Shown one piece after another: positions 37,498 to 49,127 of a DNA stretch of 64,000 nucleotides. The stretch lies in contig CM047814.1 in NCBI GenBank assembly GCA_026214975.1, forward strand, positions 22,157,541 to 22,221,540, in the 5' to 3' direction. Source of the stretch: Gentiana macrophylla (Eukaryota > Streptophyta > Magnoliopsida > Gentianales > Gentianaceae). The number at the start of each line of letters is the position of its first letter. Positions within the stretch are counted from its first letter, which is position 1. Under the pieces are notes generated by a model. It was given only the letters and a program-made list of their open reading frames with translations, was not told where the DNA came from and searched no databases. A program made the position numbers and the translations under genes.

Positions 37498-38638
37498 CTA
37501 GAACCTGTCACAGGAGTAAAATCTTCTTAGGTTGGCCGTGTTCCAACTTCGTGGAATGGTCTTTCCTTGAGCGTTTCCCAACTGGTATGCACCTTTTCCA
37601 TGCACTTTGATGACTTTGTAAGGGCCTTCCCAATTTGGTTTTAGTTTACCCTGAGGGTCTTGCCGGTTGATTTCGTTCTTTCGGAGAACCAAGTCTCCTA
37701 CTTTAAAGTACGAGTTTCTTACCCTAGCATTGTAGTATTGTGCTATATGTTGCTTATATTTGGCCATCCTTATAAATGCTATGTCACGATTCTTTTCCAG
37801 CTCATCTTTCAAATGTCTGAGCTATGTTTCTTGATCAATCTAGCCGTAGAGTTCTGCTCTGGGAGAGGGGAATCCAATTTCTGCTGGGATGACCGCTTCA
37901 CATCCATATGATAGTAAAAACAGGGTTTCTCCTGTGGCTGAGTTAGGTGTTGTTCTGTATGCCTATAGGAAATTGGGTAATTGTTCCACCCAGCTCTCGC
38001 CCTCTTCTTCCAATCTCTTCTTGATCCCGGATTTGATCTGCCTATTGGCCTGCTCTACCTGGCCATTAGCCTGTGGGTAGCCCACCGACGTGAAGTGCTG
38101 TGTTATGCCAAGTTCTGAGCACTATTCTCGGATAGTTCTATCTTCAAACTGCATGCCGTTGTTTGATACAAGGTCTTTTGGGATTCCGTACCGGCACACC
38201 AAATTTTTCCATAAGAATTTTTGAATAGCCTTGCCCGTTATTGCTACCAGTGGTTCCGCCTCTACCCACTTGTTAAAATAGTCGATTGCTCTATCAAGAA
38301 CCTCAAATTTCCTGGTGCTCGGGGCAACAGCCCGACCAGATCCACTCCCCACCGGTCAAAAGGCCAAGGGGATACTTGGGGAACAATTGGTTGTGATGGC
38401 TGATGTTTGAGGTTGTCATGCACTTGGCATGTTTTACAAGTCATAACCAATTAACAAGCATCGGCTTCCATGGTCGGCCAATAGTAACCAAACAGCCTGC
38501 ATTTCCGAGCTAACGCTCTAGCTCCCATATGACTTCCACATATTCCCAAATGAATTTCGCGAAGAAGGTAATTCCCTTCTTCTTTGGTAGCACATCGTTG
38601 AAGGATGTAGAAGCTCAGATCTGTACAAAACGGATCTT
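37498..38638 (-). pseudogene. Integrase of Tat element A, broken
   Basis: C-terminal part of a gypsy pol. In order on the minus strand: zinc-binding region (REIHLGICGSHMGARALARK and TCQVHDN), catalytic core (FDRWGVDLVGLLP, first Asp present) and the second catalytic block VSNNGMQFED, where the expected Asp is Asn (codon 38161-38163). After an in-frame TAG follows the third block QANGQVEQANRQIK, with Glu present, and the C-terminal domain YFKVGDLVLRKNEINR to KPNWEGPYKVIKV. Frameshifts and stops break it and its 5' part is cut at 38638 by a copia-like LTR. Non-functional. Confidence 0.85.
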
Positions 38639-40302
38639 TGCGCAGCGGATGAATCACGATCTATAAACTACATATCATAAATAAAGCATCTAAACTTCCT
38701 ACAAGGGGGTTTAGATCTACTTAGCAATAGTTGGATGAGTAGCCACAATCTTCTAACGTGTTCTCCAAACGGCGGTTGGTGGACACCGATCCTTGGAATT
38801 GAAACCTCCTTGATATGCATGAAGAAAAACTACAAGTTTTTCTTCAACCAGAAATCCAAGACAAGAAACAAGTTTTTCTCTCTATTTTATGTGTGTATGT
38901 CGAAAATTTCATATCACATATGCCTTGGAAGAACTCTCTTTATATAGGAGAGTAAATCCTTGGCCTCCAAGTTTCAAATTAATTAAATAAATATTAAAAA
39001 GAAATCACAATAAAAGATAATTCCATTTATAAATGAATGTGATTAATCAATCAATCAATTACAAATAAATTATCTTTTATTAATTAATTACTTACCAAGT
39101 AAATAATTAATCACAAGAAAATCAATTCTTGCATTTTATGAGAGGGAGGCGCCACACCTTAGGGTTTTAGGCGCACATAAAAAGTTTTTTCTGTGTATGA
39201 TATTATTTAGCCCAACTAAAGAATATTTCGCATATCAATTAATTGGCCCAACCAATTAATTATCACTGAGGCCCAATAACAAGAAAATACTCGTATTATA
39301 GGAGCCATGTTGGGGACCATGGACCTATAACCAATAGCTCCAATAAATTAAGTAAAATATTTATCGAATAGAATATTTACCCTTAAATTATTAATTCCGG
39401 GATTACGCCACCATAAACCCAAAACTGAACTCTACCAATTATAGATATATACTTACACTCAATCCTATGAGTAAATAAGCGTCCATTGATATAATCATAA
39501 CATACGGACTAACCCTCCATAGACTGTCCATTATGAGTGGGAAGTCTCCGTAAACCCGACTCAGAATATCTTATCCTTATTTACCGTTAACCCCCTAGTG
39601 ATCAATTAGTTCACATACCGGACTAGTAGCTAATTAGTCTAATATGAACTTCCGGGATAGATCATTTTCTTAGGCCTAACAAATAAGGGGACTGTCTCTC
39701 TACTTCTCGTAGGAAGGAATGGATTCCGTGTCTGTGAAACACAGAACTACTCACTCATCAAGGAATAGTGCCAACGAGAAGTGACTCAGATATCAAAGTG
39801 CTCCTTAACTAACACATCAAACACTACCCCGAGACAAGCAGTACCCTGTGATCACCTCAGGATTAAGGTCAATCCATATATGATCATCTAATGATTTAAT
39901 AAGTTTTCTCGATTACGGAATTATATCGAGAAACCCAGATTAAATCGGTCTACTCATATATAAATGCCATCATATATAAATGCCCCACTTATGTACCCTC
40001 TACCGACAGTCCGGATAAGACTATCACACCCTAAGGTGTTCTGGGCGCATTATTGGTGTTTTAATCATGAGACCCTAAACTCTGATTAAGTTCACCACGG
40101 ACTAACAGTTTAAGTATATCACCACTAACTCAATCCTCACGTGCATGCCATACACTGAGTTAAGCGGTTACATACTGATATACTTAGAGTTTGCAGCAGT
40201 GTATTACTTACAAGCACAAAGCAAGTAATAAGGTGAGATAAATTCTGTTATCCATTATCAAAAACAATTACACAAATTGTCTTTCGGGCACTACACCTAA
40301 CA
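38639..40302 (-). repeat. 3' LTR of the copia-like element
   Basis: On the minus strand it begins TGTTAGGTGTAGTGCCC (40302 downward) and ends CATCCGCTGCGCA at 38639, giving TG/CA ends and 1664 bp. The right boundary is firm because of the adjoining purine tract; the left is inferred from the CA end and the break in the integrase reading. Confidence 0.65.
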
Positions 40303-42338
40303 ATTTCCCACTTGCACGATATAACAAGCAACGATTTTTTTTAGAGCACACCCTTTCTCATCTTATTCACAACACTCTCCCACTTGCTCTAAAAGCAGAT
40401 GAGACATATACCTCAATGCCCTATCCTCCAAGCACTCGACTTGGTACATTGATTAGTTAGGTTGTCGGCTCGAGACGATCTTTAGGATCGAAACGTCGCC
40501 GGACCATCTAATCAGACGGTACTCTCTCTCAAAATGCTTTTGACCTCTAGTGACTGAGAAGATCCTTCTAAGCTATCTTTTCACTGTTTTCACAATAAAA
40601 TGATATCGGCTCACCGGACACAGAATTAGTCCCGCATCGTGAAGGAAATTCCTAAGCTATATCGCCACTCTAGCTGCTCCGAAAGCTACTACGTATCCGA
40701 TTAATTAAAGTCGAATTGACGGTGCTGGATTTCTCCAGACTATAGCTCCATCACAATGAGTAAACACTGAGCCCGAGATCGTCCCAACGATCATCCTTAA
40801 TCTGACTATAAGTCAGAATCAGTGTAGTCAACCATATTCAAGTTTGCACCTGAATATGCAAGCACATTATTCCTCGTTCTTCAAAGATACTTGAGGATGT
40901 ACTAAACCGCTATTCAATGCTCGAATCCGAGATTCGACTACTATTGACTTGTGATAACCTGACTTGCCGTTATCCAAGAGAGACTCTATCCCATTTTCTC
41001 TTTATCCGAAGATTTAGAGAATCATTCCTGAGAGGTGGGGTAGGACTACTCTCATTGAATGTTGCATACGTATATGCAAGATCGTCTTAACCAATAAGAC
41101 GGATGAGATAGCCAATGACCCATTCTTGTGAATTTGACCGAATCAAATTCTTAGAATATAGTTCAATTCTCTCATCCAGAGAATCTTGGCGTGTCAGTTT
41201 CCGACTTCAGATAGCACAACCATGTTGTTTCCAACCGTTGCAGTGTTATCATTCATGAACACTAATAATACTACTTTACCAATATTGATATCCAGTCTAC
41301 GAAAGACTTATCAATATTCTGGTCAAGTCCACATATTTTAAAACATTTGACTTTAAATGACCGAAAGGTTATCTTAAATTCACAAAGGATATAAGCCCTG
41401 GCAGTCATCCTGCCATTTGTTCTAACCAAGACCCTTCTGTTCCGAATGAATCCAGAATCCATTTTTCGGCAAGAAAGTCTCAGGGAATCACCTCTATTTT
41501 CTGCTTTCTAACGAAATCTAGCAAGACTGAGTGGTGAGAGAGTTCAAGGTCCGTTAACTCTCTACTTGTCGTGAATCACCCTAGACCACTCAGTTTGAGT
41601 GAAAGTTTAAACTTTCCTATTCATTCGACTCTTTTCGCGTGAGATCCAATTGCTCCCACTGGGCCCGAGACACTCAGTGGTTCTACAAGAGGTCAATGTG
41701 AAACAAGCCGAGTACCAAAACTCCATTCACGGGGTTAAGGCTTTCAAACCAACCTCTATGATCGTAATCCTATACAGGCACCAAGAGCCATAGGTTATCA
41801 ATCACCCCAGCAGACTGTAAAATCCACAAAACCACAATGGGTCAACTGTTAAACCATACTCCCACTGTGTTTTGGGTGGATTGACATTCCGATCTAGTAG
41901 TATTTATCAGTGTAATCACCAACAACCGATGTTGGACGTGGTCTGATTAAATCATATAGTAACTACCTTTGGGTAACCGTACTCCAAGGTTTAAGGTCAT
42001 TTTACTTATAGATTCTATCGGAAGACTTGTGACGATTCAACCGTCACTTTACGATCTCATGAATCTTATAACCAACCTTCACTCGTCACATTAAGATATT
42101 TCACGAACAAATCACAATCGAGCGTATCGCAAAATCTTGATCCTACCTTCAAGCATTAAGTGCTAAATGCCTACATTTACGGCGGTGTGAACCGAATTCA
42201 TTCCTTATCCATAAATTCACTAGCATCTTCTAGGTAGACTTCTCGGTTTACATAATAATGTTAACCGTTATTTTGCAACCAATTATCTTAATCGAGTTTA
42301 GCAGTGTATTGTAGCACATCAATATCTTGATCAATCCT
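40303..42338 (-). other. Non-coding interior of the copia-like element
   Basis: No coding frame of meaningful length or family motif is seen on either strand. A second purine-rich run (AGAGCAAGTGGGAGAGTG on the minus strand, near 40377-40394) repeats the polypurine motif beside the LTR. Confidence 0.45.
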
Positions 42339-44356
42339 TGATATACTACTTTTATATGATTAAATATACGTTATATTATTATGTTTTATCAACGAATTCT
42401 ATATAAAATATATGAAATTATGATATAAATAGTATGAAATGTTAATCTTTATAATTTAGAGTAGTTAGTAGTAAAACTTAGTAATAATAGTAAAAAATTA
42501 TCATTTTGTACCGATTTTAGTAAATCGGAGTGTCGTGTCAGATTTACGTGGGTATTTGTGGTATTTTATTGCAGATTTATAAACCGAGACCCCGAGAATC
42601 GACATGTTGAAGTATAATCATATCTCTGGAAGGATTTAGAGAGTGTCACGAGCTTAAATGGTCAATCGAATTGCTTAAGTGGTCAAGTGGTCAATCGAAG
42701 TGGTCAAGTGGCTAATCGATTCGATTAAGTGGTAATCGAGAAATATCTTCGACAAACGAATGGCTCATCAAAACGACATCATCTGAAGAAGAGTCCTTCA
42801 CGAAAGTTGTAGATTTTCCCGAGAGCTTTCCGATGCCTCTTGAATCATGATTTTTGGAGATCCGGAACTCGAGATATGAATTTTAGAAGTTTAATAATTA
42901 TATATAAATATATATATATATAATCCTTTGCTGCACATGCTGATTAATCAAGGAGGTGGAGTTAATCATTACACCGGCCTAGTCCGGCTATGACCCGGCC
43001 CGGTCCGGCCTTCACCAAAATTTCTATAAAAGGAGCTCAGATGCAGAGTGAACGGGTGTACCAATATATATATACAATATCCTATATATATTCTCTAGAT
43101 CTTTTTAATTAGTAGTTTGTAAATAGGTCTTATGCCAAAAATAAAATCGTAGTACTGTTGTAATGCTCGGGAAATTATCGGAAGTTCAGTGTTGTTGAAG
43201 TTGTTGTAATGTCCGGAAGAATACGACTCTGATTCAGCATTTGTAATCGGGTAAAATTTCTAAAGTATTTATGTTTGTTTTTATCTTTTTAGTCGTTATA
43301 ATGTTTTTAGCCAAGTCTAAATAACTAGCCAAAGTTATGTAATTGTTTTATTTCGATCTTTTCGGTAAATGAATACTGTCTAAGTAAAATTGACTAAAAT
43401 TGAATTAATTGAATCTTTTTCTATTGTGTAACGTATTGATAATATTCGGATTGACGTAATTAACCTAGATGAATCGCAACATATAACCTAACGATGAACT
43501 GACCAGAGAAGTTAGGATATGAGATAAAAGATAGAAAAACCGGAGGGTAAAATTGGCCGTGCTTAAAGCGTGACAACGGAATCCTATTTCCTACCCGGGG
43601 GCAGATTTGTCTTGGGAAAGATTAATCTTATTAAAATTGTGCTCAAGATCATAATAATGTTAAAATCAACGGTTTAATTGAAACTAACACCGAAAGTTAA
43701 ATCGATCCGCGACAACCGGAGCCTTTTGAATAACATCGGCCGTCGACAAACGGAATAACCTCTTTTATCCGGGGTAGATTTGTACTGCACTGCTCGTTGA
43801 GACTAACCGAGATTAGTATGGGGCGCTTGTGGAGATTAAACGATGACAATGACATATGACAATTTCATACGCTTTCGTGTGAGAGGAATTGTTAACCTCG
43901 TGAGTGCACCGTTTCAATTACTCAATTGGACCTAATATAAAAGGAAAGATCGAGCACATTCCGTTTACTGAAAAAGATCGTATAAATCAATTATATAAAC
44001 TTTGGCTAGTTCTATTTGTCTATTACTATAAACTATATATTGGTATCTATATATTTATATCTATATATATATTTTGCAATCTATGTACATTTATATATAT
44101 TTATATATCTATATATATTATATTAGAATAACTTTTAAATTACGCATTTATTTTATGTTCAGTAGAATAGTAGTAATTTGTGTGATAAAATGCGGTTTAG
44201 ATCGAGTTAATAACAGACTCTTTGGTGTTTAACCACACTTAAAAGAATTACCACGCTTTCCTCGAGGATTCGACACTCGACTCACCGGACTAGCACTACT
44301 GATTTGACCCGGTACACCGCCGGTTAGGATCTATATAGCCTAGAAAAGGTCCGTCG
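42339..44356 (+). repeat. 5' LTR of the second Athila-like element
   Basis: Starts TGATATACTACTTTTATATG. It ends near GTCCGTCG, where related LTRs end GTCCGTCA. The 3' half is similar to the LTR of the 27413-36044 element (for example GGGTAAAATTGGCCG near 43545). Followed at about 44364 by CAGGCGCCGCTGCGAGG, a mutated tRNA-Asp type primer-binding site. Confidence 0.75.
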
Positions 44357-44554
44357 ACTTTACAGGCGCCGCTGCGAGGCATGCGTCGCTAATTTCTTTC
44401 TTTGTGTCTATGGTTACTACTTGTATTAGCTCAAAATTCTCGAGAATAAGTCAACACTTTTTCTTGTCTCATTTCTATTTTATTTTTTGTTGGTATCTAC
44501 TTTCTTTAGTTACCAATTTTCTTCTTTTTCGAGCAATTTTTCTATTTTCGTTAG

Positions 44555-44778
44555 TTGATGACCAGAAGTGGTAAGGCCCCGCTCACTCCTTATAAGCCTG
44601 ACATAAACACTTACGAAAGGCAGTTAAGAGTAGAGAGTAAACGTAGTCATACTAGTCAGGGAAATCCTGACCAAGAATCATCTTCAACCAAAAATAAAGA
44701 AATGGCTGAAACTAGTGATGAAACAAATGAACAGAGGCTAGATCATGCTCTAGGGCATGGACAAAACCCTGTTAACCC

Positions 44779-44840
<62 letters not shown>

Positions 44841-45652
44841 GAAATAATCAAGATCGGAACAAGAATAATCGTAATAACCCACCAAACCCGAGACCTATCT
44901 GTGAGCAAACCATAAGAAGAAACCAGACTAATAATCCCATTCTTTTACCCAATGAAGGAGCGAACAATTTCGAAATTAAATCTCATCTTTTTGGTTTAAT
45001 TGACGCAAGAGCCCAATTCCTTGGAGAGGATGATGAAGATCCACATCATCATCTCTATCTTTTGAAGAACTGTAATAATACAACCAAAAGTCAAGGTGCT
45101 CATAAGGAATTAACGAGGATGACTATGTTTCCTTTTTCTTTAAAAGGACGAGCCCGAGATTGGTTTATGTCTCTTCCACATCATTCACTTACTAGTTGGG
45201 AGGATATTCAAACTGAATTTCTGAAACAATATTTCACTCCAGGACGAAATTTGGAATTAAAAGTCGAGGTTGCTAACTTTAGACAAGGATCTGAAGAAAC
45301 ACTTGGGAATGCCTGGGAAAGATTTAAAAAATTATTAAGAGCTTGTCCCGACCATGGTTATTCCTTAGATATGCAAATTCAACTCTTCTGTCGTAAATTA
45401 AGAAAAGATTCACATGCAGATGTAGATCATGCATGTGGTGGTTCTTTAATGATAAGTGAAGCACAAATAGTTTACGATGCTATAGAAAAGATTTCCAAAA
45501 ATAACAGAATGTGGGAAACCGGTTCTAGCACCAGAAAAGTAGCTTTTGCAGGAGAATGTACATCTAATACGGAAGTTCTAGCACATTTAGAAAATTTGAG
45601 TAGGAAATTTGATGGCCTACTGATCAAAGAAAAACCAAAGTTCGTAAAATAG
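44555..45652 (+). CDS. Athila-like gag protein, N-terminal 365 residues open
   Basis: Gag polyprotein of a gypsy retrotransposon, forming the particle in the parent family. The frame opens MMTRSGKAPLTPYKPDINTY and contains an AAT-coded Asn run (about 44780-44840, residues near 76-95). Residues about 170-300 have the conserved capsid-like blocks FPFSLKGRARDWFMSLPHH, SWEDIQTEFLKQYFTPGRN, NAWERFKKLLRACPDHGYSL and MQIQLFCRKLRKDSHADVDH. It stops at 45650-45652 inside what should be a longer protein; coding similarity continues in other frames to about 46700, so the gene is truncated by mutation. It is the best preserved gag in the window. Confidence 0.8.
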
Positions 45653-48025
45653 TACACCAACCTGAATACTCAAATCAGATAATATGTCAATAGGGATTGA
45701 AGAACCAACAGGATATTCAAGAGAGGAGGTGAGTTTTCTTCAAAGAAGATAGAATTTGAACAATGCATATTCAAACTCGTTTAATGCGATTAGAAGAGAT
45801 CACCCTACTTTTCGATGGTCTCAAAAACCCTAGTAAGCAAGGACAACCGCCATATCCAGAGTTCTTATAGGAATATGAATACTAATCAAGTTTATCAAGA
45901 AAACACATCTAATCGAAATTTACAATCATTACCTAGATCCTATCCTCAACATACCACTCAAAGTATACCAAGAACTCAAAGCTCAACTCAACTGCGCAGA
46001 AGGAGTTGAAAAATGGGAAAAACTAATGGAAAATATGATGGGTGTAGTATCTACTCAAGCTAAGAATATGGAAACAATGATGACTTCTATTGGTACAGTC
46101 CACTAAAGATATGAGTACGATGAAAACATCTATGAGTGGACATGATACCGAAATGAGAACGATAGAAGCCTCATTAAGGAATATGGAAGATCATTTGAGT
46201 AGGGAAGGTGAACGTAATAACAAGTGAGACCTCCGGAGGATTACCAAGCAATACCGAAAGAAACCCAAGAGAGGTAAATGTTGTAATTACGAGAAGTAGA
46301 AAACTCTGTGGTAGTAATGGAGCGAGAAAACTTGGGAATAATGAAGTAGAAAATGATTTAGATGGAAAAATGATGAAACTAAAGATGAACTTGAATTCAA
46401 CTGATGAGGAAGAAGAAATTATAGAGAATTTCTTGAAAAGGAATAGAAGTTTGGAACACGAGAATGAAGGTGAAAAATGGGTAAAAATCCCTAGGATTTT
46501 GAAAGATCCCATGGATAAAGATTTAAGGACTTTATTCAAGGAACATGTTAGAATGGAAGATAATGAAAACAAGGATGAAAAACAAGAAGAATCAAGGAAT
46601 CAAGTAGAGATTGATTCAGGGGAATGTTTTAAAAGAAAATTTCAAGATCATGATACTTGGCGATTAAGTAATACTCAAAAGTTTAAGGAAAAGGAAAAGA
46701 GAAAATGACTTTGGGATCAAAGGTTATAGATTTAGAATCTTTACCTTACCCACCTAAAGATCAAATTAAAAGATTAAAACCGATCAGTATGCTCGTTTCC
46801 TTGATACTTTTAAATCATATTCATGTTAATATCCTCATTATCGAAGCTCTAATTAGTATGCTCTTATGGAAAGTTTCAAAGATATTCACAAACAAGAAAA
46901 ATTAGAGGAATATGAGAATATATGCCTAAATGAAGAATTTTCATAGCTTTATAAAGATAAGTTACCGCTAAACGAAAGATCTGGAAGTTTCACCATTCCG
47001 TGTGAAATTGGAGGATTTCTGTTTAAGAAGGTCTTATGTGATCTTGGAGCTAGTATAAATCTCATGTCTTATGAGGATTATAAGAAGCTAGGCATAGGAA
47101 ATCTTACAAAAATCGAAATGACTCTGCAGGATGGCGGATAGATCGATTAAATACCCTAAAGGAATTATTGAGGACGTATTGGTTAAAGTAGATAAGTTCT
47201 ATTTTCCAAAGAGACTTTGTAGTTATGGAAATGGAAGAAGGATATTCAGCGCCACTTATCTTAGGTCGACCATTTCTAGCTACAGGAAGAACCTTAATAG
47301 ATGTCCGAAAGGAGAGTTAATACTCGAGAGTCAATGAAGATGAAGTTACTTTCAATATTTTCAAAGCTATGAACCATCCATACAGATCACCGTAATCATG
47401 TTCTTTTATAGAAGATATTCATTCTGCTCTATGATAATCGATTACCAACTTTTGAAGACAAATTAGAAGAATGCTTAACTCAATCTATCTATAAGGAAGA
47501 TGAGAAAGACACCGAAATGAAAGAGATAATCCTTTCTCTAGATAAAGGAAGTTTTAATTTTAAACCATCATGGCATAAGTATTTGGAATTAGAACTAGAA
47601 GGACCAGTTCTTAAACCATCACTGGAAGATCCACCTAAGAATCTGGAATTGAAACTGTACCTTTAAATCAAAAATATGCTTTTCTTGAAACTAATAATCT
47701 ATTACCGGTTATTATTTCATCATCTTTAATCGAGCAACAAGAAGATCAATTACTTAGAATGTTGAAAAAGCATAAGAAAGCTTTTGGATGGACAGTTGCC
47801 GATATTCGAGGTATTAGCCCCGAGATTTGCGTTCATAAGATAATTCGAAGGAAGATGCTAAACCTTGTATTCAACATAACGCCGCGCCAACCCCAAATTT
47901 GCAGTTAATTGTTAAGAAAGAGGTCATTAAGCTATTAGAAATGGGGATAATTTTTCCCATATCAGATAGTGAATGGGTTAGTCCAACTCAAGTGGTACCA
48001 AAGAAAGGAGGTTTCACAGTGAAAG
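45653..48025 (+). pseudogene. Athila-like gag end, protease and reverse transcriptase start, broken
   Basis: Gag continuation runs to about 46700 in shifted frames. The aspartic protease is recognisable at about 46985-47300: FTIPCEIGGFLFKKVLCDLG with the active-site motif DLGAS, then EEGYSAPLILGRPFLATGRT in a changed frame. From about 47590 reverse transcriptase begins: LPVIISSSLIEQQEDQLLRM, KKHKKAFGWTVADIRGISPE, then MGIIFPISDSEWVSPTQVVP (the first residues approximate). The sequence is lost after about 48025, so no catalytic YxDD block is present. Multiple frameshifts and stops; non-functional. Confidence 0.75.
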
Positions 48026-48029
48026 AGAA

Positions 48030-49127
48030 TGAAAAAGATTCAATTAACTCAATTTTAGTCAATTTAACTTAGACGACATTCATTTACCGAAAAGATTGAA
48101 ATAATACGATTACATAACCTTGGCTAGTTATTATATTTAGCCTACTAACATTATAATGATTAAAAAGATGAAAATAAAAATAACAAACATAAATACTTTA
48201 GAAATTTACCCGATTACAACTGCTGAATCAAAGGTCGTATTCTTCCGGACATTACAACGACTTTAGCAACATTGAACTTCCGATAATTTCCCAAGCATTA
48301 TAACGATACTACTATTTATTTATGGCATAAGGCCTATATACATACATACTACTACTAATTAAGAGAAGTTTAGAATTTATATTGGTACCCCTTTTTTGTC
48401 TGCAAGTTTGCTGAATTTATAGACCAAATTTACCAGGGCCGGATCGATCCGAGGTGATGCCGGATCGATCCGGCAATAAAAAATATTATCCACGGGATTA
48501 TTCCATGCAGGATCACATGCTAATCATCATTATGTTTCCAACTTGACAAGCCGGATCGATCCGAGGTTAATCCGGATTGATCCGGTGAGCATTTTTTCAC
48601 ATCTTGATCTGAAACTTGATAAAATCATAACTTGAGCTCTGGATCTCCAAATGTCATGATTCAAGAAGCGTTGGAAATCTTTTGAAAATATCTATAACTT
48701 TCATGAAGGACTCTTCTTAAAAAAATGCCTTTTTGATGGGCCATTTGCTCGTCGAAAATATAATTCGATAATAGTATCACGAACCGTTGATCCATTTGAA
48801 CTTTAAGTCTCGTGGCACTTCCTTACTTCCTTCAAAAGATATGATTTTACTTCAAAAAGTGTCGTCACTCAGGGTCTTGGTTTACCTAAAAAATCTGCAA
48901 TAAAATACCAAAAATACCCACGTAAATCTGACACACTCCGGTTACTAAACCGGTACAAAATTTATAACTTTTTATTACTTTTACTAGATTTTTATAGTTT
49001 TTAGATTTATTCATTACTATTAATATTTCATAAGATTATCGTTATAATTTCTTATATTTTATATAGAAAGAGTTAATAAAATATATAATATATCGTAATT
49101 TTTATCATATAAATGTTATACATCACT
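48030..49127 (-). repeat. Inverted partial LTR of a third Athila-like element
   Basis: Read on the minus strand from 49127 it starts TGATGTATAACATTTATATG and follows the LTR at 42339 for about 1.1 kb (for example GTGTCAGATTTACGTGGGTA). It ends near 48030 at a position matching about 43420 of that LTR. It contains the GC-rich CCGGATCGATCCG words absent from the other copy. Its right edge cuts into Tat element F at 49128. Confidence 0.75.

Larger units (their letters stand above)
24943..38638 (-). mobile_element. Ty3/gypsy Tat-lineage element A (minus, truncated)
   Basis: Read on the minus strand the order is integrase (38638-37498), a 47-bp tandem array (37360-36996), an antisense extra gene (plus strand, 25878-36665), polypurine tract CTGGGAGGCT, then the 3' LTR (25528-24943). 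An extra antisense gene and 3' UTR tandem repeats are known features of Tat elements. The 5' part (gag to reverse transcriptase) is missing because a copia-like element joins at 38639. An Athila-like element (27413-36044) is nested in it. Base composition is visibly richer in GC than the host sequence. Confidence 0.78.
38639..42338 (-). mobile_element. Copia-like LTR element, minus strand, partial
   Basis: An LTR (38639-40302) preceded on the minus strand by a purine tract (GTGCAAGTGGGAAATTG), so it is a 3' LTR with interior to its right. The interior (40303-42338) has no recognisable pol and no primer-binding site is found, so either the element is a large non-coding derivative or only the 3' non-coding part remains. 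It joins Tat element A at 38639 and an Athila-like LTR at 42339. Confidence 0.6.
42339..48025 (+). mobile_element. Second Athila-like element, truncated at its 3' side
   Basis: 5' LTR, primer-binding-site remnant, gag, protease and the start of reverse transcriptase in order on the plus strand. Sequence is closely related to the nested element at 27413-36044. It breaks off in reverse transcriptase after WVSPTQVVPKKGG, where an inverted LTR fragment of a related element begins. No 3' LTR or TSD is found. Confidence 0.8.
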
